Shown here piece by piece: positions 1 through 6,827 of a DNA stretch of 64,000 nucleotides. The position numbers and the translations under genes were made by a program. This stretch comes from Rhodococcus qingshengii JCM 15477 (GTDB lineage: Bacteria; Actinomycetota; Actinomycetes; Mycobacteriales; Mycobacteriaceae): NCBI RefSeq assembly GCF_023221595.1, contig NZ_CP096563.1, positions 5,017,001-5,081,000 of the forward strand. The letters run 5' to 3'. A model generated the notes under the pieces. The model was not told the origin of the DNA. It made no database searches and saw nothing but the letters and a program-made list of their open reading frames with translations. Within the stretch, counting starts at the first letter, position 1. Each line of letters starts with the position of its first letter.

Positions 1-1
1 T

Positions 2-1078
2 GTCGGCATGATGCTTCGCTCAGCGCTCGATCTCGGCGTCGAGTTTCGGGTGAAAACGTCGGCAACATCGCTGCAGACCGATGACGGTCGCGTTGTCGGT
101 GTCCGCCTCGAAGGTCCGGATGGCGCGTACTCGGTAACTGCCACGCGCGGCGTCGTACTGGCCACCGGCGGCTTCGCCCAGGACATCGACCGCCGACGTG
201 AACTGTTCCCCCGTACCCCCACCGGAAACGAGCACTGGTCACTCACTCCGAAGACAACCACCGGCGACGGCATCACCCTCGGCGAATCCGTGGGCGGCCG
301 ACTCGACCGCACACTCGCCTCTCCCGTCGCGTACTGCCCCGTCTCCATCGTTCGCTACCGCAACGGCAAGGAAGGTGTGTTCCCGCACATCCTCGATCGC
401 GGAAAGCCCGGTGTCATCGGAGTTCTCGCGAACGGCAAGCGGTTTGTCAACGAAGCACTCGGCTATCACGACTACACACTCGCGATGGTCGAGCAGGTTC
501 CCGAGGGCGAAGAGGTGTGCTCGTGGTTGATTGCCGATCAACAGTATGTGCGATACCTCCCGCTGGGCATGGCGAAGCCCTTGCCGATCCCGATCCAGCC
601 GTACCTGCGCTCGGGGTACCTCACGCGTGGGCGCACTCTTCGGGACTTGGCCGAGAAGATCGGCGTCGACCCCGTGCAGTTGGAGAAAACCGTCGCAGCT
701 TTCAATATCGGGGCCGCGGCCGGTGAAGACCCCGAGTTCGGTCGCGGTACAACACCGTTCAACCGAGGTTCCGGAGATGCTTCCAATCCGTGGCCGAACC
801 CGTCGCTCGCGCCCTTGCAGAAGGGCCCGTACTACGCGGTGAAAGTCGTGCCAGGGAGTTTCGGCACCTTTGCCGGACTGGTGACGGACTCGTCGTCGCA
901 GGTTCTCGATGACAACGACCGCCCCATCGAGGGGTTGCTCGCCGTCGGCGTCGATCAGGCGAGCGTGATGGGCGGGCACTACCCGTCCGGGGGCATCAAC
1001 CTCGGACCGGCCATGACATTCGGTTACCTGGCCGGCCGGGAACTGGCCGGAGCCAAGACAGTTGGAGCGCACGCATGA
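2..1078 (+). CDS. FAD-dependent oxidoreductase, fumarate reductase/ketosteroid dehydrogenase-like (5' end cut by window)
   Basis: C-terminal part of an FAD_binding_2 family flavoprotein; the reading frame is open to the left edge, so the N-terminal FAD-binding Rossmann motif lies outside. Visible family marks are the VVLATGGF segment that closes the first FAD-binding half (about residue 50 of the visible part) and the C-terminal GGHYPSGG...GPAMTFGYLAGRELAG block that contacts the flavin in fumarate reductases and 3-ketosteroid dehydrogenases. Members reduce or dehydrogenate C=C bonds next to a carbonyl; the substrate cannot be told from this half. The stop overlaps the ATG of the next gene (ATGA), so the two are probably co-translated. 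Class is secure, substrate unknown. Confidence 0.85.
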   Translation, partial: VGMMLRSALDLGVEFRVKTSATSLQTDDGRVVGVRLEGPDGAYSVTATRGVVLATGGFAQDIDRRRELFPRTPTGNEHWSLTPKTTTGDGITLGESVGGRLDRTLASPVAYCPVSIVRYRNGKEGVFPHILDRGKPGVIGVLANGKRFVNEALGYHDYTLAMVEQVPEGEEVCSWLIADQQYVRYLPLGMAKPLPIPIQPYLRSGYLTRGRTLRDLAEKIGVDPVQLEKTVAAFNIGAAAGEDPEFGRGTTPFNRGSGDASNPWPNPSLAPLQKGPYYAVKVVPGSFGTFAGLVTDSSSQVLDDNDRPIEGLLAVGVDQASVMGGHYPSGGINLGPAMTFGYLAGRELAGAKTVGAHA

Positions 1079-1878
1079 CACTCTCACTCGGACTGGCAGC
1101 CCTCACAGTGCTCGACACCGCACCGATGCAGCACGTCGACTTAGCTGAAAAGCACGGCTTCGACACCATCGGTATCCGTCTGATGCCCGCGGCACCAGGT
1201 ACGACGGCCTACCCTTTGCACGAGGACAAGGAGGGGTTGAATGAACTGGTGCGTCGACTGGACGATTCACCCGTAGAGGTATTCGACCTCGAAATCATCC
1301 GTCTTGCAGCCGACTTCGACCCCACCGACTACGTTCCGCTGCTCGAAGCCGGAGCACAGCTCGGAGCCAAAGCCGTTCTGGTGGGCGGCGACGACCGCGA
1401 CCGCGCTCGGCTCACGGACTCCTATGCCCGCCTCGCTGAACTGTGCGCGAACTACGGCATCGTCGCTTCCCTCGAGTTCATGCCGTGGACCGCGGTGCCC
1501 GATGCACGTGCGGCCATCGAGATCGTCTCGGCGGCAGACGGTCCGGCTCGCAGTGTCCTCGTCGACGCATTGCACACCGACCGCTCGGCGACAACGCTCG
1601 AGGATCTTGCGTCCATCCCGCGCGAGTGGTTGCACTACGCCCAGATGTGCGACGGTTCGACCCCCGCTCCCACTGGGGACGCAGAGCTGATCCGTCAGGC
1701 CCGCGAGGAGCGTCTGGTGCCCGGCACCGGCGGCATAGCCCTGGCCGACATCTGGTCGACTTTGCCTGCCGGACTGCCGGTCAGCATCGAACTGCCCAAC
1801 GAGCCACTGCGTCAGGCCGTCGGCACGGATGCCTGGCTGGAACGCCTGGTCGAGGCCACGCGAGAAGTGTTGGCCTAG
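1075..1878 (+). CDS. Sugar phosphate isomerase/epimerase family TIM-barrel protein
   Basis: 267 residues, the usual size of the AP-endonuclease-2/xylose-isomerase-like TIM-barrel family (IolE, hydroxypyruvate isomerase, sugar epimerases). The expected metal ligands are visible: Glu134 in SLEFMPW, Asp164 and His167 in LVDALHTD, and a late Glu in VSIELPN near residue 240. Start is set by the 4-nt ATGA overlap with the upstream flavoprotein. The pair suggests a small catabolic unit, a flavoprotein plus a metal-dependent isomerase or hydrolase acting on the same small molecule, but the substrate is unknown. It ends just before a long hairpin shared with the convergent DAHP synthase gene. Confidence 0.8.
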   Translation: MTLSLGLAALTVLDTAPMQHVDLAEKHGFDTIGIRLMPAAPGTTAYPLHEDKEGLNELVRRLDDSPVEVFDLEIIRLAADFDPTDYVPLLEAGAQLGAKAVLVGGDDRDRARLTDSYARLAELCANYGIVASLEFMPWTAVPDARAAIEIVSAADGPARSVLVDALHTDRSATTLEDLASIPREWLHYAQMCDGSTPAPTGDAELIRQAREERLVPGTGGIALADIWSTLPAGLPVSIELPNEPLRQAVGTDAWLERLVEATREVLA

Positions 1879-1885
1879 CGGCCCT

Positions 1886-1925
1886 GTGCGCCTTTTTGGT
1901 AGTTGGCGCTACCAGAAAGGCGCAC
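1886..1925. terminator. Bidirectional hairpin terminator, repeat-family copy 1
   Basis: Inverted repeat of 17-base arms beginning GTGCGCCTTTTTGGTAG with a 6-base loop and one mismatch. It sits in the 54-bp gap between two convergent genes. The A/T tracts inside the arms give a run of T on either strand after the GC-rich base, so it can work in both directions. A nearly identical hairpin recurs at 21233-21272. Confidence 0.8.
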
Positions 1926-1932
1926 GGGTGCG

Positions 1933-3021
1933 TCAGCCCCTCCGAGCCGCAACGGCCTGCGCCAGACGATCCAACTGCGCTGCGGTGGTGGACCAGTCGA
2001 TGCACGCGTCGGTGATCGACTGACCGTAGGTGAGCTCGTCCGCCTTGCCCAAGGTCAGGTCCTGACGGCCGGCCTCGATGAAACTCTCCAACATGACGCC
2101 CGCGATTCCCTGCTCGCCCTCGGTCAGACGTCGGGCAATGTCGTCGAGCACGATGACCTGACGCTCATGGTCCTTGCTGCTGTTACCGTGGCTCGCGTCG
2201 ATGACCACGCGCTCGGGCAGGTTCGACTTACGCAGGCGGGCAAGGGTGTCCGCGACCGTCTCGGCATCGTAGTTCGGTCCGTCGCTACCGCCACGAAGAA
2301 TGACATGGCAGTCGGGGTTGCCCGCGGTACGGATCAAGGCAGCCTGGCCGTCGAGGTCCGTTCCGGGGAACACGTGGCTCGCTGCCGCGGCGCGGGTGCC
2401 GTCGACGGCTACCTGCACATCACCTTCGGTGGAGTTCTTGATACCGACGGGCATGGACAGCGCGCTGCACAGCTGACGGTGAACCTGACTGGCGGCGGTC
2501 CGGGCGCCGATCGCACCGTAGCTGACCAGGTCGGCAATGTACTGAGGCATGATCGGATCAAGGAACTCGCAGCCGACAGGCAGGCCCAGGCTCGACACGT
2601 CGAGAAGCAACTTGCGGCCGATACCGAGCCCGGTGTTGATGTCGAACGTGCCGTCGAGGTGGGGGTCGTTGAGCAGGCCCTTCCACCCGAGTGTGGTGCG
2701 CGGCTTTTCGAAGTAGACGCGCATGACGATGTGCAGATCGTCCCGCAGTTCTTCGGCCTTGGCGGCCAACCGGCGGGCGTAGTCCATCGCCGCTTCCGGA
2801 TCGTGCACAGAGCACGGACCGACTACGACGATCAAACGATCGTCGTCACCGTTGAGGATGTTGATGGTGTCGGCCCGACCGGTGCGCACAGTGGCGGCCG
2901 CGACTTCGTCCGGAGCGTGCTGAGCACGAACAGTCGCCGGTGACACGAGCGGACTGATACTCACAGTGCGCTGATCGTCGAGGCTGTCCGAAGCTGCGGT
3001 GGTGTCGATGGTGACAGTCAT
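1933..3021 (-). CDS. aroG: 3-deoxy-7-phosphoheptulonate (DAHP) synthase, class I
   Basis: Condenses phosphoenolpyruvate and erythrose 4-phosphate, the first step of the shikimate pathway. 362 residues, right for the AroG/AroF/AroH (class I alpha) type rather than the larger plant-like class II type. Signature elements are VVVGPCSVHD (near residue 66), the PEP-binding KPRTTLGWKG (near 106) and DASHGNSSKDH (near 270) with metal and substrate ligands. Start ATG at 3021 has an AGGAAA ribosome site. Upstream on the same strand lies a short ORF with consecutive Tyr-Phe-Trp-Phe codons and alternative hairpins, so expression is probably controlled by ribosome-mediated attenuation. Feedback specificity (Tyr or Phe) cannot be read from the sequence. 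Confidence 0.95.
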   Translation of the reverse strand: MTVTIDTTAASDSLDDQRTVSISPLVSPATVRAQHAPDEVAAATVRTGRADTINILNGDDDRLIVVVGPCSVHDPEAAMDYARRLAAKAEELRDDLHIVMRVYFEKPRTTLGWKGLLNDPHLDGTFDINTGLGIGRKLLLDVSSLGLPVGCEFLDPIMPQYIADLVSYGAIGARTAASQVHRQLCSALSMPVGIKNSTEGDVQVAVDGTRAAAASHVFPGTDLDGQAALIRTAGNPDCHVILRGGSDGPNYDAETVADTLARLRKSNLPERVVIDASHGNSSKDHERQVIVLDDIARRLTEGEQGIAGVMLESFIEAGRQDLTLGKADELTYGQSITDACIDWSTTAAQLDRLAQAVAARRG

Positions 3022-3077
3022 GGGGTTTTCGGTTTCCTGTTCTCAGGCCGACCCCAGAGATGAAGAGAAACTCCAGC

Positions 3078-3157
3078 GAGCCGGTCTGTAGTCCGGCTCT
3101 TGGGTGGAGGTTGTCAGCGCGTGGTTACGCCGGCAGGCCCACCCGGGGCCGGCCTGC
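3078..3157 (-). promoter_or_regulatory. Probable aromatic attenuator structures ahead of DAHP synthase
   Basis: Three pairing options follow the aromatic codons of the leader ORF on the minus strand. A GCAGGCC/GGCCTGC hairpin lies inside the leader (3133-3157). A GGGTGG/CCACCC pairing links the leader (3139-3144) with the region after its stop (3102-3107). A 7-bp GAGCCGG/CCGGCTC stem with an 8-base loop (3078-3099) is followed by a T-rich stretch. This is the layout expected of an attenuator with terminator and antiterminator. The U-tract is imperfect, so termination strength is uncertain. Confidence 0.6.
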
Positions 3158-3182
3158 TAAACCAGAAATAGACGCGCTGCAT
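3114..3182 (-). CDS. Aromatic leader peptide (attenuation control of DAHP synthase)
   Basis: A 22-codon ORF beginning MQRVYFWF and ending VTTR before TGA, 92 bases upstream of the DAHP synthase start. Four aromatic codons in a row (Tyr Phe Trp Phe, codons 5-8) are very unlikely by chance and are the hallmark of a ribosome-stalling leader. An in-frame GTG at 3191 with GAGG just upstream could extend it by three residues; either start keeps the aromatic run. Known precedent: Corynebacterium glutamicum has a leader ORF with aromatic codons (aroR) upstream of its DAHP synthase gene aroF. Here all three aromatic amino acids would be sensed. Confidence 0.75.
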   Translation of the reverse strand: MQRVYFWFSRPAPGGPAGVTTR

Positions 3183-3376
3183 GTCGGCCACGATACCTCG
3201 AGTTCGGATCAGATGGGCGCGCCCCTCCACAACGAGCCGAATCCGAGGGGAGAGTCCCGCGGCACGAGCCCGTGACGAATGGCCAAATCCGCTGAGCGAT
3301 TGGCGCTTTCGAGCAAGGCTGCGGCTGCGGAATTCGAATACGTTGGTCAGGCACCTGCCAATGCCCGGAACATCAG

Positions 3377-4444
3377 ATGGAGCTGCGCCTTCTCATGCCT
3401 GTGATCGAATCGACCGAAACCTTCCACCCGACGGTGTCCCCTTTTGCGACCGATACCCCCTTGCAGTCGACAAGAGATGTGGACGGCGAGTTCACCCGTC
3501 TGATCGATTCCTTGACACGACGCGGATTCCTGGCCGGTGCGGCGGCGCTCGGTGCACTAGGCGCGCTCTCTGCATGTTCGAGCGAATCCAGCGGCACCGA
3601 AGCCTCGGACGAGTGGGTCGACATCGTCGTCGCGGACCAGGCCTACCGCCTCCCGCGGGACCCCAAGCGCGTCGTGGTACTCGAAGCTCGAGGCGCCCTC
3701 GATTTTGCACTACTTGCCGAGTACCCGATCGTCGCGACCAATTGGGATCCGAAGTCTCAACTCATGCGCCAGGTACCCGCCGGCGCGGCTCGCCTCGGTG
3801 GGACGAACAACGAACCGAATGCCGAATCGATACTGAGCCACGACCCCGATCTTTTGGTCGTCGGGAAAGGCTGGTGGAATTACTACCAGGACAAGGGCCT
3901 GCTCGGCACTGACATCGCACCGGTGCTCGTCGTCGACGAGGGCACGACGGGCTCGTCGTGGAAGCAGGCCATGACCGCGCAGCTCACGGCTCTCGATCGC
4001 CGCGAAGTCGCCGAACGCGTCATCGCCCGATACAACGCCGAACTTGCGCAAGCGCGGGCCAAGATCGGTGGTCTCCTCGAAGGCAAGTCGATTGCGATCG
4101 CCGGCGCAGACAGCGGTCAGATCTGGCTGCAGAACAACACGTTCGCCGTCTCGGTTGCGCAGGACCTCGGCTTGAACGTCTTGACCGACGCTGCCCATGC
4201 CGCACCTGATCGGAAGGATTCGACTTTCTACAGCCTCGAGGAGCTTGCGATCTTCGACCAGGCCGACTTCGTCTTGCTACAGAACCCCGACGCTGTGGAG
4301 GCCGAGTCGCCCACGTGGAAACGAGTCCGCGCTGTCCAGGACGGCCATGTCGGGCATCTGCGATATGACCTCAACAACGGCCTCGCTCTGACTGCGATGG
4401 CCCTGGCCGCTGATATCGCCGAGCAGGTACAGGTCATGCGCTGA
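3377..4444 (+). CDS. Iron-siderophore-type ABC transporter substrate-binding lipoprotein (Tat-exported)
   Basis: Binding protein of the FecB/FepB cluster (periplasmic-binding-protein-like II). A twin-arginine signal, LTRRGFLAGAAALGALGA, is followed by a lipobox LSAC, so the mature protein should be lipid-anchored outside the membrane after Tat export. The region before the twin arginines (about 45 residues) is long; an internal ATG at 3395 is an alternative start and neither has a strong ribosome site. The mature part has the usual two-lobed layout, with segments such as RVVVLEARGALDFALL and SHDPDLLVVG. No permease or ATPase neighbour is present, so it must share a transporter encoded elsewhere. 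No IdeR/DtxR-type iron box was recognised upstream. Confidence 0.85.
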   Translation: MELRLLMPVIESTETFHPTVSPFATDTPLQSTRDVDGEFTRLIDSLTRRGFLAGAAALGALGALSACSSESSGTEASDEWVDIVVADQAYRLPRDPKRVVVLEARGALDFALLAEYPIVATNWDPKSQLMRQVPAGAARLGGTNNEPNAESILSHDPDLLVVGKGWWNYYQDKGLLGTDIAPVLVVDEGTTGSSWKQAMTAQLTALDRREVAERVIARYNAELAQARAKIGGLLEGKSIAIAGADSGQIWLQNNTFAVSVAQDLGLNVLTDAAHAAPDRKDSTFYSLEELAIFDQADFVLLQNPDAVEAESPTWKRVRAVQDGHVGHLRYDLNNGLALTAMALAADIAEQVQVMR

Positions 4445-4610
4445 CGTCTTCGGGATCGCCTTCCGAATCAGAAATCAACCGGATTCTCTGTCATACGAAC
4501 AGTCGATACTGACTCAATCGGAAACGGATTATGTTGTCACCTGCCCGTGCTCTTCGCACGTCAGAGGGTGTTTCTCCGAACGCCCTGTTTCTCCGAACGC
4601 TAGGTGACCA

Positions 4611-4901
4611 ATGACGCAGAACCCGTACTACGGCCAGCAACAACCGGTCGGCCCTCCGCCGGACAACAATCTGGTCTGGGCGATTCTCGTGACAGTGTTC
4701 TGCTGCCTCCCGCTCGGCATCGTCTCGATCGTCAAATCAAGCCAGGTCAACACTTTGTGGGCGCAAGGTCAGTTCGACGCTGCGCGAAAATCAGCTGACG
4801 ATGCCAAGAAGTTCGCCTTGTGGTCAGTCGGCGCAGGTGTTGCCGTCGCTGTTCTGTACTTCCTTTTTGTCGTCGTCCTAGCCGGATCGAGTTCCCTGTG
4901 A
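4611..4901 (+). CDS. CD225/dispanin family small membrane protein
   Basis: 96 residues: a short Pro/Gln/Tyr-rich cytoplasmic start (NPYYGQQQPVGPPPDNN), a first hydrophobic segment (about residues 22-41, LVWAILVTVFCCLPLGIVSIV) containing the Cys-Cys-Leu-Pro-Leu-Gly pattern of the family, a conserved linker (KSSQVNTLWAQGQFDAARKSADDAKKFA), and a second membrane segment (about 70-92). The layout matches bacterial CD225/dispanin proteins, whose function is unknown. The following DUF2752 protein is encoded 50 bp downstream on the same strand, a common pairing in actinobacteria. Confidence 0.85.
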   Translation: MTQNPYYGQQQPVGPPPDNNLVWAILVTVFCCLPLGIVSIVKSSQVNTLWAQGQFDAARKSADDAKKFALWSVGAGVAVAVLYFLFVVVLAGSSSL

Positions 4902-4951
4902 CCGCCGACGCCGACCGGCGACACTGATCGACGGCCAAACACCGAACTGCA

Positions 4952-5398
4952 ATGACACCGAATTGTGGTGACACCGAGAACGATGACATATCACGACTCG
5001 CCGCACTGAAGGCGCCAGCGGCAGTTGCGTTCACGGCAATTGCGCTGTGCGCCTTCATCTCCTGGAGTGACCCCATCACACCTGGTGGGGTCATTCCCGT
5101 TTGTCCGACCAAAGCGCTGTTCAACGTCAATTGTCCCGGTTGCGGTAGCACTCGGATGGTGTACAGCCTCATCCACGGCGATTTCGGTGCAGCGATGCGT
5201 TTCAATGCCTTTGGCCTCGTGATGCTGCTTGCACTGGCGTTCACGTACGTCTCGTGGACGACCGCCCGCACCCGTGGAAGACCCGTCGTGCTCTGGCATC
5301 AGTTGCGCTGGTCACCGGCTGTGATCTTGACACTCGTGTTGATCTGGACGACGGTCCGCATAGCCCCGATCCCGATATTTGCCGGTCTCCGCGTCTAG
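4952..5398 (+). CDS. DUF2752 domain membrane protein
   Basis: 148 residues with about three to four membrane segments. The family signature is clear: CPTKALFNVNCPGCGSTRMVYSLIHGDFGAAMRFNAF contains the CPGCGxTR motif with paired cysteines and then the conserved F-N-x-F/L helix. Function of the family is unknown; a role in metal or thiol chemistry at the membrane is only a guess. The start at 4952 lies in an AT-richer spacer after the CD225 gene; a later Met/Val is possible because the first 25 residues are polar and not conserved-looking. It converges on the alkylation repair gene with an 11-bp gap. Confidence 0.85.
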   Translation: MTPNCGDTENDDISRLAALKAPAAVAFTAIALCAFISWSDPITPGGVIPVCPTKALFNVNCPGCGSTRMVYSLIHGDFGAAMRFNAFGLVMLLALAFTYVSWTTARTRGRPVVLWHQLRWSPAVILTLVLIWTTVRIAPIPIFAGLRV

Positions 5399-5409
5399 GC
5401 CGGATCTCC

Positions 5410-6510
5410 TCACGCGTCCAAACGGAATACACCTCGCACCTGGCGTACGCCGTTGATCTGCACCTCGACGGCATGTTCGCCGGCGTAGTACTTCCGGGTG
5501 CTGATCGGTTTGAAGGAATGCCTCTTCGCGATACGGGCCGGCACCCCGGGTTCCAGCGTTCGTGTTGTCAGTTTGAAGACCTTGGGCGTCGTCTGCCCGT
5601 TGGCCTTCACGTGGTGGACGATGTAATCGATCACGACGGTGACGGACTCGCTGCCATTGTTCGTGACGGCGAAGTCGAAGGTGAGTTCTCCACCCGCATC
5701 AACTGTTTCGCGGTCGATGACGAACCCCTCGACCACGACGTCGGTGGGCGGCGAGAACCCCAAGAGGGACAGAGCATCTGGATCGCCGGCCTTGATCAAC
5801 GTCCGCAATGCATGTTTGACGATTTTCAGTGTGTTGGCATCCGGTGTCTGCAGCCAACGCTTCGCAGTCGATACTGCGAGCGCAGCGTCAGCACGACTGA
5901 GATCGTTGAGATGGTTTGCGACCGAACGTCGTACATATTCCGAATCATCCCGATACAGCTCGTCGAGAATGACGATTGTCGACTCGGGACGCGCCGTCAA
6001 TTCTTTCACTCGCCTTCCCCAGGGCAAACGAGTACGAGTGCCTTCGGTCGCCAAGCGCCGGACGTGTTCGTCTTCATGGCCGGTCCAGGTGAGTGCGATC
6101 GCCAGCGAACGGTCAAGGTTCGTTTCGAGAAATGAGCGAATTGCGAATTCGGCCGTCAGACGCGACGTCAACTCGGCAAGCAGAGCCATTCCCTCGTCGA
6201 AATCCGACTCGGAGCCACTTCGTGTCGCCGTGACGGCGACGGCTTCGGTCACCGGCCAGATCATCCAACCGGTGAAGGTCTCTTCTGAAAGCGCACGGCG
6301 GATGATCTCGGCGAAGGCCGGAAGATCCTGAGGCAGTTCGGCAGTCATCGCGTCCCGCACAACGCGCGTACGTTCGCCGAGACTCATACCGTCGAATTCG
6401 GATGTACTACCCCGAACGAGGGCGAGGCGTGTGTGACCGGAGGCTCGCTCTAGACAGCCTGCCAGATCGGCGACGACGGATTTCCCGAGCAGTTCGTCAG
6501 CGGTGGGCAT
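5410..6510 (-). CDS. DNA alkylation repair protein (AlkC/AlkD-like HEAT-repeat glycosylase)
   Basis: About 366 residues of helical HEAT-like repeats in the first two thirds (for example DEHVRRLATEGTRTRLPWGRRVKEL and SEYVRRSVANHLNDLSRADAALA), which match the AlkC/AlkD family that excises N3- and N7-alkylated purines. The last third (from about residue 255, VVEGFVIDRETVDAGGELTFDFAVTNNG...) is a beta-rich immunoglobulin-like domain, as seen in AlkC-type proteins. The start is placed at ATG 6510, not the upstream GTG 6519, because it forms an ATGA overlap with the stop of the NTF2-like gene. It is the last gene of a coupled three-gene unit led by a PucR regulator. Confidence 0.88.
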   Translation of the reverse strand: MPTADELLGKSVVADLAGCLERASGHTRLALVRGSTSEFDGMSLGERTRVVRDAMTAELPQDLPAFAEIIRRALSEETFTGWMIWPVTEAVAVTATRSGSESDFDEGMALLAELTSRLTAEFAIRSFLETNLDRSLAIALTWTGHEDEHVRRLATEGTRTRLPWGRRVKELTARPESTIVILDELYRDDSEYVRRSVANHLNDLSRADAALAVSTAKRWLQTPDANTLKIVKHALRTLIKAGDPDALSLLGFSPPTDVVVEGFVIDRETVDAGGELTFDFAVTNNGSESVTVVIDYIVHHVKANGQTTPKVFKLTTRTLEPGVPARIAKRHSFKPISTRKYYAGEHAVEVQINGVRQVRGVFRLDA

Positions 6511-6827
6511 CAGGGGCACACCGTGAGAGCGGAAATCCGATCACCGTCGAGAGTGAAATGGTGATGTAACTGGACGGGGCTTCCGGGAAAATCACCCTCG
6601 ACCTTCACCGACACGACAACGGCCGAGCCTGGGGTGTTGACCGACTCGATCTTCTGGGTGAAGGTGAACGCCGTCGACACGGCGGACTTCCACGCCACGA
6701 TTTCTTCGATCCCGACATACGTCCGGCCGTCGTCACGAACCACTGCGTCTTCGGTGAAAACGCCGCGGACGTCGCCGCCGTCGAAATACGCGCGCGCTGC
6801 GCCTGGCACCTTCGCTGAGTCGATCAT
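6510..6827 (-). CDS. Small NTF2-like (SnoaL-type) protein
   Basis: 105 residues, a cone-shaped NTF2-like fold by pattern: an N-terminal helix (AKVPGAARAYFDGGDVRGVFTEDAVVRDDG) followed by GIEEIVAWKSAV and alternating strands ending in FTLDGDRISALTV. Such proteins bind small hydrophobic ligands or act as isomerases/dehydratases; no catalytic residue can be assigned. The start at 6827 is fixed by an ATGA overlap with the stop of the PucR gene, and its own stop makes a second ATGA overlap with the repair gene. It is therefore translated with both, but its role is unknown. Confidence 0.8.
   Translation of the reverse strand: MIDSAKVPGAARAYFDGGDVRGVFTEDAVVRDDGRTYVGIEEIVAWKSAVSTAFTFTQKIESVNTPGSAVVVSVKVEGDFPGSPVQLHHHFTLDGDRISALTVCP

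Noticed and set aside
1903..2943. 346-codon plus-strand frame opposite DAHP synthase
   Set aside because: Antisense shadow without any domain.
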